64,000 nt of DNA from a bacterium (lineage in GTDB: Bacteria; BMS3Abin14). Position 1 is the stretch's first letter, and the number at the start of each line of letters is the position of its first letter. The position numbers and the translations under genes were made by a program. The stretch is taken from positions 927,329 through 991,328 of the forward strand of contig CP070719.1 of the NCBI GenBank assembly GCA_020350725.1. The letters are read 5' to 3'. Positions 9,292 through 18,125 of this stretch are shown here, in pieces. A model generated the notes under the pieces. The model did not search any database and had not been told where the DNA came from. It saw only the letters and a program-made list of their open reading frames with translations.

Positions 9292-10017
9292 TTAATTACC
9301 TTTCCCCTTTCCGCTTTCCACTTTCTTCCTCCCCGCTATTCTGTCTGCCTCCTCCTGGAGGGAGAGCATGCGATCACTCAGGTTTGTCCGGTCCCGCTCC
9401 ATGGAATCACGATCCATGTCCGGATCGAAATGCATCGGTTCGCCGAAAAGGATAACCGCCCGCGCGAAGGGGACAGGAAGCATATACCTGTCCCAGGCTT
9501 TTTCCAAGACGACAGCCGGATTCATTGAAGCCGACACCGGAATGACCGACGCCCCGGTTTTTTTCGCCAGGTAAATGACACCCGGCTTCACCTCATGAAG
9601 CGGACCTCGGGGACCGTCCACCGCCAGGGTTGCGTGATATCCTTCCCCCATGGCCTTTTTCATCCCGATCAGACCTCTCGCGCCGCCGCGAGAGGTTGAC
9701 CCTCGGACGATGCGGTGCCCGAAACCCGCCAGAACCTGGGCCTGTAATTCCCCGTCCCGGCTCATGCTGGACATGACCGTGGTCTTTCTTCCTGCAAAAT
9801 AGGACACAAGAGGAAACTGTCTGCCGTGGAAGAAGGGGATAATGGCGCACTCACCTTTACTCTCTACGGAGTCGAGCCACCCGATTCCGAAATCAGCGAT
9901 CCTGAGGGTGCCGTAGAGCAGGCGGATAAAGGACCTCACCAAGACGACGGTCAGGTGCCCCTTCAAACCCATCGATCCCCGGTCACCGACAGGATCGGAT
10001 GTCATGCACTGATTCAA
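9292..10017 (-). CDS. DUF374 lysophospholipid acyltransferase-family protein
   Basis: A DUF374-type acyltransferase-fold protein (about 241 residues from a TTG start that overlaps the msbA stop as TTGA). It has the family segments FFHGRQFPL, SRDGELQ, RGSTSRGGARGL and AVDGPRGP, the last being the counterpart of the acyltransferase glycine motif. Proteins of this family sit in lipid A clusters of many deltaproteobacteria and are annotated as acyltransferases, but I know of no firmly assigned substrate. In-frame ATGs 12 and 45 bases downstream are alternative starts. Confidence 0.8.
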   Translation of the reverse strand: MNQCMTSDPVGDRGSMGLKGHLTVVLVRSFIRLLYGTLRIADFGIGWLDSVESKGECAIIPFFHGRQFPLVSYFAGRKTTVMSSMSRDGELQAQVLAGFGHRIVRGSTSRGGARGLIGMKKAMGEGYHATLAVDGPRGPLHEVKPGVIYLAKKTGASVIPVSASMNPAVVLEKAWDRYMLPVPFARAVILFGEPMHFDPDMDRDSMERDRTNLSDRMLSLQEEADRIAGRKKVESGKGKGN

Positions 10018-11765
10018 TGATCATTGTCCTCTATCAGCAGGGAGTAGAGACGGGAGTACTCTCCCCCGAGTTCGACGAGTTCGTCGTGCCGCCCCGACTC
10101 CACTATGCGTCCGTCGGACAGGACGATGATCCGGTCGGCGTCCTTCACTGTGGAAATCCGGTGGGCGATGACCAAGGTCGTCCGACCCCTGACCAGATTT
10201 TCCAGGGCCCGCTGGACGAGGTACTCGGACTCGGTGTCGAGGGAGGACGTGGCCTCGTCGAGGATAAGGATCGGTGAATCCTTGATCAGGGCCCGGGCGA
10301 TGGACAACCTCTGTCTCTGGCCCCCGGAAAGACGTGTTCCCCGCTCCCCGATCACCGTATCGAGGCCATCGGGCAAGGAGGCGATGAAGTCGTGAGCGTA
10401 GGCGGCGTCGAGAACCTGTTCCAACTCTCGGTCGCCGACATGCTCCATGCCGTAGCAGATGTTGCTCTTGATGGTCTCGTTAAAGAGGATCACATCCTGG
10501 GAGACGACCGAGATCTGCTGGCGGAGGCTCTTCTGGGTGACCGAGCGCACATCGTAATCGTCGATCCATACCGCTCCCGAGGTGACATCGTAGAACCGAG
10601 GGATGAGGTTGACGAGGGTTGTCTTGCCTCCCCCGCTGGATCCGACAATGGCCAATTTCGTGCCGGCCTCGACCTCCAGGTTAATTCCCCTTAACACCCA
10701 CTCCGTATCGTACCGGAAGGAAACGTCCTCGAACCGGATTCTCCCCCTGATCCTCGGCAAGATAACGGCGTCAGGACTGTCCTCGATCTCCGGTGAGATG
10801 TCCAGAACGTCGAAGACCCGTTCGGCAGCGGCAAGGCCCTGCTGGATCAGGTTGTTTACGGAGGTCAAATGCTTGATCGGCTCATAGAGGAGCATCAGGG
10901 CCGTGAGGAAGGAGAAGAATTCTCCCACGGTCATGGACCCCCTCATGACCATCAGTCCGCCTACCCAGACGATGACCGCCACGGACCCGGCTCCGATAAG
11001 CTCCATCACGGGGCTGGACAGGGCCCTGACCTTCTGGATCTTGAGAAAGGTCTTGACCAGCTTTTCGTTGTCCGCTTGAAAACGGTCCAGCTCCGTCTCT
11101 TCTGTTCCGCAGGCCTTGACTAATCCGATGCCTGCGATGCGTTCCTGCATGAGCTTGTTGAGTTCACCCATCTGTTCCTGGCTGCGTCTGCTGGCCTTCT
11201 TCATTTTCCGCCCAAACTGAACCAGCGGATACATGGCCACCGGCAGGACGACCAGGGTAATGATCCCCAGAGTCATGTTTCTGTAAAGCACCACTCCGGA
11301 GAGGATCACGACGGTAAAGACATCACGTATCGCACCTGTCAGGGCCTCGGTGACAGCTCCCTGGATCATCGACACATCGTAGGTGACCCGGGACATGAGG
11401 GTCCCGGTGGGTGTCTCCGTAAAAAAGGACATGGAAAGTGTGTTCAGGTGCCGGTAGAGTTCGTTCCGTATATCCTTCACCATCCGGATTCCCGCAGAGT
11501 TCATGATGTACATCCTGACAAAACGGCATAGACCCTTGATGAGATAGATCAAAAGGATTGCAAGGGGGACCAGGACAAGCATCTGTCTGTCCCGTTCGAT
11601 GAACACGTCATCGAGCACGTTCTTCATGAGAAGCGCCGACAGGCCGGTGCACAACGAGACACCCACCATGGCCACCGCCGAGATAACCAGCATCCCGGTA
11701 TAAGGCTTCACATAGTGGAACAGGCGTCTGTAGAGACGCAGGGCGTGGCTGGTTTTTCCGGACAT
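10014..11765 (-). CDS. msbA: Lipid A export ABC transporter (flippase), MsbA type
   Basis: A half-size ABC exporter of 583 residues that flips core-lipid A across the inner membrane. Six transmembrane helices lie in residues 20-300. The ATPase domain has Walker A GSSGGGKTT (375-383), signature LSGGQ (479-483), Walker B ILILDE (499-504) and the H-loop in VIAHRIS. Its place between lipid A genes supports MsbA rather than a drug exporter. A candidate promoter lies at 11864-11892. Confidence 0.92.
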   Translation of the reverse strand: MSGKTSHALRLYRRLFHYVKPYTGMLVISAVAMVGVSLCTGLSALLMKNVLDDVFIERDRQMLVLVPLAILLIYLIKGLCRFVRMYIMNSAGIRMVKDIRNELYRHLNTLSMSFFTETPTGTLMSRVTYDVSMIQGAVTEALTGAIRDVFTVVILSGVVLYRNMTLGIITLVVLPVAMYPLVQFGRKMKKASRRSQEQMGELNKLMQERIAGIGLVKACGTEETELDRFQADNEKLVKTFLKIQKVRALSSPVMELIGAGSVAVIVWVGGLMVMRGSMTVGEFFSFLTALMLLYEPIKHLTSVNNLIQQGLAAAERVFDVLDISPEIEDSPDAVILPRIRGRIRFEDVSFRYDTEWVLRGINLEVEAGTKLAIVGSSGGGKTTLVNLIPRFYDVTSGAVWIDDYDVRSVTQKSLRQQISVVSQDVILFNETIKSNICYGMEHVGDRELEQVLDAAYAHDFIASLPDGLDTVIGERGTRLSGGQRQRLSIARALIKDSPILILDEATSSLDTESEYLVQRALENLVRGRTTLVIAHRISTVKDADRIIVLSDGRIVESGRHDELVELGGEYSRLYSLLIEDNDH

Positions 11766-12090
11766 GTCAGCTGGACACTCACCTCTCTCGGGGAAGAGCG
11801 GCCTTCCCTTTTCGATTACCTGCCCCCCGTGATTTCGGCGGGGCTTTCCGAAATGCCATGATCTACATAGAAGAACCGGGTGAAAAGGTCAATGTTTCGC
11901 TGATAATAACACGCAGGGAGTAAAAATGCCTCGTTTCACCTTTACAAAGATGTTCGAAGGGTTTATCAGAGACGGTGTCGGGTCCGGGTCACCGGAAGCA
12001 GGATCGTTCAGGCGACGAAAACCCGGGCAGAATCACTTTCCATCCTGAAATCCGGGATGTGGAATCTGGAACGGGATCCGGGGGAATTCT
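11766..12090. other. Divergent spacer between msbA and gnnA
   Basis: A 325-base intergenic region between genes that point away from each other. It holds the candidate msbA promoter at 11864-11892 and a GC-rich imperfect inverted repeat near 11823-11845. No ORF with family resemblance, tRNA or riboswitch fold was recognised. A promoter for the plus-strand gnnA module should be here but no convincing -35/-10 pair was found. Confidence 0.5.
11864..11892 (-). promoter_or_regulatory. Candidate sigma-70 promoter of msbA
   Basis: On the minus strand a TTGACC (11887-11892) is followed after exactly 17 bases by TATGTA (11864-11869), about 100 bases before the msbA start. Each box departs from consensus by one or two bases. 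Predicted from sequence only. Confidence 0.5.
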
Positions 12091-13047
12091 ATGGATAAGC
12101 TTAAAGCGGCCGTGATCGGCGTAGGCTACCTGGGCAGGTTCCACGCTCAGAAGTATGCGGCTATGGAGGATGTGGAACTGATCGGTGTTGTGGACGCCGA
12201 TGCGGCCAGGGCGGCAGATGTCGCCGCGGAGCTCGGTACAGCCCCTTATGAGGATCACAGGGTCATTCTGGACAGTGTTGATCTCGTCTCCATAGCAGTC
12301 CCGACCACCTCCCACTTCGAGGTGGCCAGGTCCTGTCTTCGGGCAGGGGTCCATATCCTGCTGGAAAAACCCATTACCCGGACCGTGGCCGAGGCGGAAT
12401 CCCTCATCGAAGAGGCCAAGGCCCGCGATCTGGTCTTTCAGGTAGGTCACCTTGAGCGGTTCAACGAGGCCGTCATGGCCCTCGAGGGAGCCATTAAAAA
12501 CCCCATGTTCGTCGAATCCCACCGGCTGGCGCAGTTTCGTCCGAGAGGGACCGACGTCGATGTCGTCCTCGACCTGATGATCCACGACATCGACATCATC
12601 CTGAGCATCGTTCCCTCAGCGGTCTCTTCGGTGGATTCGGTCGGTGTTCCAGTGCTGTCCGACGAGGTGGACATTGCCAACGCCCGGCTGCGATTCGACA
12701 ACGGCTGTGTGGCCAACGTGACGGCAAGCCGGGTCAGCCGTGAGACCCTGAGAAAGATCAGGATCTTCCAACCGGATTCCTACATCACCATAGACTATCA
12801 GACAAAAAGGATCTCCCTCTTTCGGAAAAACGGGGACGGCGCCCCCGTTCCAGGCCTCCCCAACATCTCCATGGAGGAAAAGACATTTGAGAGCGGGGAC
12901 ACCCTCTTCGCCGAGATCAGGTCCTTTGTGGATTCCGTGAAAAACGGAACACCGCCTCTCGTCAGCGGAGAGGACGGCAAAAGAGCCCTGGAGCTGGCCC
13001 ACGTTATCACGGCAAACCTCACGGGGAAACCGATCGAAGAGGGTTGA
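12091..13047 (+). CDS. Gfo/Idh/MocA oxidoreductase, GnnA-like
   Basis: NAD(P)-dependent sugar dehydrogenase of 318 residues. The dinucleotide motif GVGYLGRFHA lies at 10-19 and the family EKP motif at 92-94. Directly upstream of a DegT aminotransferase and lpxB, it matches the GnnA-GnnB arrangement. There GnnA oxidises the 3-hydroxyl of UDP-GlcNAc and GnnB aminates the product to UDP-GlcNAc3N, a 2,3-diamino precursor giving amide-linked lipid A chains. Gfo/Idh/MocA genes also occur in lpx clusters without a partner, so the specific reaction is inferred from the pairing. It is the first gene of a plus-strand trio between minus-strand lipid A genes. Confidence 0.8.
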   Translation: MDKLKAAVIGVGYLGRFHAQKYAAMEDVELIGVVDADAARAADVAAELGTAPYEDHRVILDSVDLVSIAVPTTSHFEVARSCLRAGVHILLEKPITRTVAEAESLIEEAKARDLVFQVGHLERFNEAVMALEGAIKNPMFVESHRLAQFRPRGTDVDVVLDLMIHDIDIILSIVPSAVSSVDSVGVPVLSDEVDIANARLRFDNGCVANVTASRVSRETLRKIRIFQPDSYITIDYQTKRISLFRKNGDGAPVPGLPNISMEEKTFESGDTLFAEIRSFVDSVKNGTPPLVSGEDGKRALELAHVITANLTGKPIEEG

Positions 13048-13137
13048 ACCGGGGAGGGCGCAGACGGATCTGTCCTTTCCCCTGTCCTCTGTTTGATTAA
13101 AGCTGTTCCATCCGCACGGTAGAAAGGAACCGTTGCC

Positions 13138-14232
13138 ATGAAAATCCCCATGGTGGACCTGAAAGTCCAATACCAGGGACTTAAGGACGAGATCGAGGAG
13201 GGCATCGGAGAGGTCCTGGAGACGGCCCGGTTCATCCTGGGTCCTAACGTCCAATCCCTCGAGGAGGAGGTGGCATCCTACTGCGGGGTCAAGCACGCTG
13301 TCGGCGTCGCTTCCGGTACGGATGCACTCCATCTGGCCCTCAGGGCGTGCGGGATCGGTGCAGGTGATGAGGTGATCACATCTCCGTTCACCTTCATCGC
13401 CACGGCGGAGGCCATATCGTACACCGGCGCACGCCCCGTTTTCGTGGATATCGACCCCAGGACGTTCAATATCGATCCGGACCTCATCGAAAAGGCGATC
13501 ACAGGGCGGACAAAGGCCGTGCTGCCCGTACACCTGTTCGGGCAACCGGTGGATATGGATCCGATAAGAGACATCTGCCGGAGACATTCCCTCAGGATCA
13601 TTGAGGATTGCGCCCAGTCATTCGGGGCCGATTACGGATCGGTAAAGACCGGGGCAATAGGTGACGCCGGATGCTTCTCCTTTTTCCCGAGCAAGAACCT
13701 CGGCTGTTACGGTGACGGCGGCATGGTGATCACCGACGATGACACCGTTGCCGAAGAGGTCAGGGTCCTCCGCAACCACGGCAGCCGCATCCAGTACCAT
13801 CACTCCAGCATAGGGTATAACAGCCGTCTGGACGAGATCCAGGCTGTTGTCCTCCGGACCAAGCTGAGGCGCATCGACGCTTTCAACGGCAGGCGGCGCG
13901 CCAACGCTGCAAGGTACACCGAGATCCTGGTTGGAAGCGGGATCGTCACACCTTTCGAGGACGAAAAGGGATTGCACGTCTACCACCAGTACACCGTCAT
14001 GAGCGACCGCCGCGAAGAGCTCAGGCAGGCCCTTGCCGATCAGGGTATTGCCAGTGCAGTCTACTATCCAATCCCCCTTCACAGGCAGGAGGTCTACGGG
14101 AAGGAGTGGAAGGGTGTTTCCCTGCCGGTTTCCGAGGAAACCGCTTCAAAGGTCCTCTCCCTGCCCATGTACCCGGAGCTTTCCCGGGTGCAGATCGAAG
14201 AGGTCTGCGACACCCTGACAGAGGTCCTTTAG
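13138..14232 (+). CDS. DegT/DnrJ aminotransferase, GnnB-like
   Basis: PLP-dependent sugar aminotransferase of 364 residues. Lys186 in FFPSKNLGCYGDGG is the expected PLP lysine and Asp157 in IEDCAQ its pyridine partner. The sequence resembles the WbpE/GnnB branch (ISSPFTF-like TSPFTFIATAEA, HLFGQPVDM). Together with the oxidoreductase 90 bases upstream it is proposed to make UDP-GlcNAc3N for lipid A. An alternative is a 3-amino sugar for the O-antigen, but linkage to lpxB favours lipid A. Its TAG overlaps the lpxB GTG start by one base. Confidence 0.8.
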   Translation: MKIPMVDLKVQYQGLKDEIEEGIGEVLETARFILGPNVQSLEEEVASYCGVKHAVGVASGTDALHLALRACGIGAGDEVITSPFTFIATAEAISYTGARPVFVDIDPRTFNIDPDLIEKAITGRTKAVLPVHLFGQPVDMDPIRDICRRHSLRIIEDCAQSFGADYGSVKTGAIGDAGCFSFFPSKNLGCYGDGGMVITDDDTVAEEVRVLRNHGSRIQYHHSSIGYNSRLDEIQAVVLRTKLRRIDAFNGRRRANAARYTEILVGSGIVTPFEDEKGLHVYHQYTVMSDRREELRQALADQGIASAVYYPIPLHRQEVYGKEWKGVSLPVSEETASKVLSLPMYPELSRVQIEEVCDTLTEVL

Positions 14233-15401
14233 TGGAATTACCGATGGCGGGCCAGGCATCGGAGCGACGTGCCCTGATCGTCGCGGGGGAGGCATCCGGA
14301 GACCACCACGGCGCCAGCCTTGTCTCCGAGGCTGCGAAGATCGATCCGGACCTAACCTTTTTCGGGGTCGGCGGACCCCTGATGGTCAAGGCCGGGTGTG
14401 ACGTCCTCATTTCCTACGAGGAACTCATGGCCTCCGGTTTCGTGGAGGTCGTCAGACATTTTCCCTCCATCCTGAAGGTTTTCCGGCGTTTAAAAAGGAT
14501 GTTGACGGGGGGCGAGAGGCCGGATGTCCTCGTTCTCATTGATTATCCGGATTTTAACCTGCGCCTGGCCGAACACGCCAAACGGGCCGGGATACCTGTC
14601 CTGTTCTTCGTCAGCCCGCAGGTGTGGGCGTGGAGGAAGAGCAGGGTCAGGAGGATCGCCGGAGCGGTGGACAGGCTGGCCGTCATCTTCCCCTTCGAAC
14701 CGGAACTCTATCGGGGACTGGACATTCGGGTCGATTACGTCGGCAATCCCCTCATGGACGAGGCCTTCATCGGCATCGAGCGGGAACTCTTTCGTCGACA
14801 GCTCGGCATGGATGCGGCAGACACCGTGGTGGGCCTCTTCCCGGGGAGCCGGCCGCACGAGATCCGGTACAATCTGGACACCATCCTCAGGGCCGCAGCT
14901 ATCGTGGCGCGAAGAATTCCCTCCGCCCAGTTTCTCCTTCCCCTCGCCCCCTTTCTCCCGGAGGAGAACGTCAGAACGAGCGTGGAAAGCTCAGCCCTTC
15001 CTGTTACCATAACGTCCGAGAGGATCTACGATGTGGCCAACGCCTGTGACGCGGTGATCACGGCGGCCGGAACCGCTACCCTCCAGACAGCCCTCATGGG
15101 GACACCGATGGTGATTCTGTACAGGATGTCCCCCATCAGCCACGCCATCGCAAGGCGTTTGGTCAGACTCGAGTATATCGGCCTTGCCAACATAGTCGCC
15201 GGCCGGGGAGTCGTGCGGGAGTTCCTGCAGGAACAGGCTGACCCGGACAACATCGCCGAAGAGGTCCTCCGCATCCTTCTGGACGAGGACTACCGCCAGG
15301 GTATCAAGGAGGGGCTGGCCGACATCAGGGCAAAGATGGGAGAACCTGGATGTTCGGCCCGGGTGGCGCACATCGCCTCGGAGATGAGCAAGGGAAGGTG
15401 A
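14232..15401 (+). CDS. lpxB: Lipid-A-disaccharide synthase
   Basis: Condenses UDP-2,3-diacylglucosamine with lipid X to form the lipid A disaccharide, releasing UDP. The start region IVAGEASGDHHGA, the GVGGPLM motif and SPQVWAWRKSRV are diagnostic of LpxB (family GT19). The GTG at 14232 has a GAGG seven bases upstream and overlaps the preceding stop (TAGTG), giving 389 residues; the ATG at 14244 would give 385, nearer the E. coli length. The frame is open further upstream but that part is inside gnnB. Transcribed opposite to the rest of the lipid A genes. Confidence 0.93.
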   Translation: MELPMAGQASERRALIVAGEASGDHHGASLVSEAAKIDPDLTFFGVGGPLMVKAGCDVLISYEELMASGFVEVVRHFPSILKVFRRLKRMLTGGERPDVLVLIDYPDFNLRLAEHAKRAGIPVLFFVSPQVWAWRKSRVRRIAGAVDRLAVIFPFEPELYRGLDIRVDYVGNPLMDEAFIGIERELFRRQLGMDAADTVVGLFPGSRPHEIRYNLDTILRAAAIVARRIPSAQFLLPLAPFLPEENVRTSVESSALPVTITSERIYDVANACDAVITAAGTATLQTALMGTPMVILYRMSPISHAIARRLVRLEYIGLANIVAGRGVVREFLQEQADPDNIAEEVLRILLDEDYRQGIKEGLADIRAKMGEPGCSARVAHIASEMSKGR

Positions 15402-15421
15402 TCGTCCGACGCCAAGCGTCC

Positions 15422-15588
15422 GTGATTGGTGATTCGTGATTTGTGATTTGGTTGTGAATCGATTGATTCAGTGACCATTGGGGATTATTCAAGTATATTT
15501 GCAAAGAATCTTGTCCGAAATAATAGTTCTCTATAATTTGGTTCGCAAGCGGCATTGGCTAATCACGAATAACGAATCACAAATCACG
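15422..15588. repeat. Inverted pair of degenerate GTGATT heptamer arrays
   Basis: The left arm (15422-15470) is a run of GTGATT-type units separated by one or two bases (GTGATTGGTGATTCGTGATT). The right arm (15560-15588) carries the same units in reverse orientation (AATCACGAATAACGAATCAC). They face each other across about 90 unrelated bases, between the convergent ends of lpxB and the second lpxA. A transcript could fold into a long imperfect hairpin. This spacer contains no gene. Confidence 0.8.
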
Positions 15589-15592
15589 TCCT

Positions 15593-16384
15593 TTATCTCG
15601 CAAACCCCCTCCTGCCGGACAGAAGAAACTCCATCAGGTGCTCGACCTCTGGCGTCGCGTCTCCGGAAGATCGGATTCTGGCCAGCGCGTCGTTGAGGAG
15701 AAGACCCTTTCGGAATATCGTATCGAAGGCGTCCTGAAGGCTGGATATCGACTTCCCTGAGTACCTGGCTTCTTTCAGGCCGGCCACATTCAGACCGACA
15801 AGTTCGGCTCGATCGCCTCTGGCGGCGCAGAAGGGCGGGATGTCCTTGACCACGATGCACCCCCTCTCGAGGGAAGCCAGTTTACCGATCCTGCAGAAGG
15901 GATGAACGGAACTGAAGCTTCCGAGATGGGCTCCGTCTTCTACGTCGACGTGCCCCCCGGGGTTGGCTCCACTCTCGAATCTGACACCGCAACCGACCGT
16001 GCTGTCATGAGCCACGTGCGCACAGGCCATGAAGACGTTGTTGTCCCCGATCCTCGTCAGGCCCCTTCCCGTGGTCGTTCCCCGGTGGACGGTGCAGCAC
16101 TCGCCGAATACGTTGCCATTACCGATAATGACCTCCGTGTCCTCACCCCTGTACTTGAGGTCCTGAGGGTCACCTCCCAGGGAGGAGAAGGGGAGAACCT
16201 GGTTGTCGGTTCCCATGATCGTTATTCCCATAATAACCGTGTTGGGCCCGATCCGGCTTCCTGATCCGATCCTTACGCGCGGCCCGATCACAGCGTGGCT
16301 GCCGACGACAACGCCATGGTCCAGTTCCGCGCCGGGCATGACGACGGCTCTGGGATCGATAGAGGTCTCGATGCCTGTTTTCAT
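15593..16384 (-). CDS. LpxA paralog (UDP-GlcNAc or UDP-GlcNAc3N acyltransferase), divergent copy
   Basis: A left-handed beta-helix acyltransferase of 263 residues, the second LpxA in the window. It keeps the catalytic His126 (AHVAHD), His145, His161 and the QDLKYRG segment. It differs from the copy at 17324 at two normally conserved sites: the acyl-chain ruler segment reads LERGC (172-176) instead of VGGG, placing Arg near the position of E. coli Gly173, and the IRE segment before the HRGT motif reads FGEC. The retained His set argues for an active enzyme with altered acyl length or acceptor. With GnnA/GnnB adjacent, N-acylation of UDP-GlcNAc3N is the leading hypothesis. It lies after lpxI in the same minus-strand operon. 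Confidence 0.82.
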   Translation of the reverse strand: MKTGIETSIDPRAVVMPGAELDHGVVVGSHAVIGPRVRIGSGSRIGPNTVIMGITIMGTDNQVLPFSSLGGDPQDLKYRGEDTEVIIGNGNVFGECCTVHRGTTTGRGLTRIGDNNVFMACAHVAHDSTVGCGVRFESGANPGGHVDVEDGAHLGSFSSVHPFCRIGKLASLERGCIVVKDIPPFCAARGDRAELVGLNVAGLKEARYSGKSISSLQDAFDTIFRKGLLLNDALARIRSSGDATPEVEHLMEFLLSGRRGFAR

Positions 16385-16472
16385 GGTCCGCGTCCGATAC
16401 CGGCTTCGCCAGCCGGATGAAGAGGTTCTACTTTTGTCGCACCGGAGACCGTCACGGTGTCAACCGGGGGTG

Positions 16473-17327
16473 TCACGAATGGTCTGAAACACCTTTGTCC
16501 AGGACATCTTCATCGGAGAGCGACACGAGGGAAATGGATCGATCCCGGCATAAGGCGTTCAGCTCCCTCAGCCCGAGGAGAAAACACCGGCCCGATTCCA
16601 CGGCAATGACGCCGCCCCCTGCCCGGGCCAGGGATGAAGCGGTATGCGGTCCAACTGTGGGAACGTCGAACCGAAAATCATGGTCCGGGCTGGACACTTT
16701 GACGACGACATTACCTCCGCCCGTGATCCGGCCGGCCCTCTCAATGGCTTCGTCGGTCCCCTCCATCGCCTCCACAGCGACAACGGCGAGATCCTTGATG
16801 ATGACAGTCTGGCCAACGTCCATTTCGGCGATCCTCTTGGCGATCTTCCATCCGAAGCGGGCATCCCGCATCTGTTCGGGCGTGGGCGGGGGACCGGCGA
16901 TGTGTCCCTCAACGGCAACAAGCCCGGGGACGATATGGGTGAGCTCCCGGACGGGAAGTCCTTCAGCCGTCAGAAGGTCGACAAAACCCGCGAGGATGGT
17001 TGATCCGCGTCTGTCGGGCAGCGAATGGAGAAGAGCCAGAAGTCGTGAGTCAAAATCGTCGTTGAAGAAGAGGGAATCGTGGGGGAGTTTTCCGGCGAGG
17101 ACGATACTGGTGGATCCCGATCGTCTCAGACCTTCCAGGAGTGCTTCGAGATGACCCACCCGGAACCAGCGGACATCCCGTCCCGGTGTCTCAATGGAGG
17201 GGTCGGCTGCTCCCTCGAAGGCGGCTATGAACAGCTGCTTTCCGGAATCCTCAATGGCCTTCGCCACCTCGAGGGGGAGGTCGCTGGTCCCGGCCAGAAG
17301 GCCTATCCTCTCCTGCGATCCTGTCAC
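16473..17327 (-). CDS. lpxI: UDP-2,3-diacylglucosamine diphosphatase, LpxI type
   Basis: Hydrolyses UDP-2,3-diacylglucosamine to lipid X and UMP. LpxI is the enzyme used by alpha- and deltaproteobacteria in place of LpxH. The 284-residue sequence begins with GLLAGTSDLPLEVAKA and contains the C-terminal pieces VPTVGPHTASSLARAGGGVIAVESGRC and LADREGL-like family segments. The GTG start overlaps the stop of the upstream lpxA as GTGA. No lpxH was seen in the window. Confidence 0.9.
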   Translation of the reverse strand: MTGSQERIGLLAGTSDLPLEVAKAIEDSGKQLFIAAFEGAADPSIETPGRDVRWFRVGHLEALLEGLRRSGSTSIVLAGKLPHDSLFFNDDFDSRLLALLHSLPDRRGSTILAGFVDLLTAEGLPVRELTHIVPGLVAVEGHIAGPPPTPEQMRDARFGWKIAKRIAEMDVGQTVIIKDLAVVAVEAMEGTDEAIERAGRITGGGNVVVKVSSPDHDFRFDVPTVGPHTASSLARAGGGVIAVESGRCFLLGLRELNALCRDRSISLVSLSDEDVLDKGVSDHS

Positions 17328-18103
17328 CTGGTGATACCCCGTTCCGAGGCCTCGATGAAGTCGATCAGGTGCCGCACCTCAGGGCAGTCCGTCACACCAT
17401 TACGGACCCTTTCGACCGCGTCCTCCAGTTTCAGATCCAGCCTGAAGATCAGCCGGTAGGCGGACTTCAGAGCGTCGATAGACTCGGGAGAGAAACCCTT
17501 CCTCTTCAGGCCGATGAGGTTCAGACCGAAAAGCCTGGCCCTGTCACCCTGAGCGCTGGTGTAGGGCGGAACATCCATGACGACAACGGAACCTCCTCCC
17601 ACCATGGCAAGGGATCCGATGCGGCAGAACTGGTGGATGCCGGACAGCCCCCCGATGATGGCACCGTCGTCGATCGTTACGTGTCCACCCAGGGTAGCTG
17701 CATTCGCCATAACGACATCGTTTCCGATGATACAGTCGTGGGCGACATGGGTGTAGGCCATAAAAAGGTTCCCATCCCCCACCCGGGTAACCATCCCTCC
17801 ACCCTCGGTCCCCCGGTGGATGGTCGCGCACTCCCGGATCTGATTCCGGTCTCCTATGACGACCTCGCTGTCCTCGCTCCTGTACTTGAGGTCCTGAGGC
17901 TGTGCGCCGATGGAGGCAAAGGGGAAGATCCTGTTGTCCCTTCCGAGGGTGACCTTGCCGTCGACGAAGGCGTGGGAGAGGACCTCCGTGCCCGATCCGA
18001 TCTTCACCTCAGGCCCGATGACCGCGAACGGACCGATGCGGACTCCTTCGTCAAGGGAGGCATCGGGGTGGACGACGGCTCTGGGATCGATGGATGTTTC
18101 CAA
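17324..18103 (-). CDS. lpxA: Acyl-[ACP]-UDP-N-acetylglucosamine O-acyltransferase
   Basis: First enzyme of lipid A synthesis, transferring a 3-hydroxyacyl chain from ACP to UDP-GlcNAc. At 259 residues it has the hexapeptide beta-helix repeats and all family landmarks: QDLKYR (70-75), IRECATIHRGT (89-99), the catalytic His122 in THVAHDC, His141, IHQFC (156-160) and MVGGG (167-171). It is the canonical copy of the two. The start is TTG 18101-18103, with GGAGG five bases upstream. It lies between fabZ and lpxI. Confidence 0.93.
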   Translation of the reverse strand: METSIDPRAVVHPDASLDEGVRIGPFAVIGPEVKIGSGTEVLSHAFVDGKVTLGRDNRIFPFASIGAQPQDLKYRSEDSEVVIGDRNQIRECATIHRGTEGGGMVTRVGDGNLFMAYTHVAHDCIIGNDVVMANAATLGGHVTIDDGAIIGGLSGIHQFCRIGSLAMVGGGSVVVMDVPPYTSAQGDRARLFGLNLIGLKRKGFSPESIDALKSAYRLIFRLDLKLEDAVERVRNGVTDCPEVRHLIDFIEASERGITR

Positions 18104-18125
18104 TTCAGCCTCCGTCTCCGCCTCA

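Noticed and set aside
12616..13587. A 323-codon ORF opposite to gnnA/gnnB
   Set aside because: It spans two genes with clear families on the other strand and has no recognisable motif.
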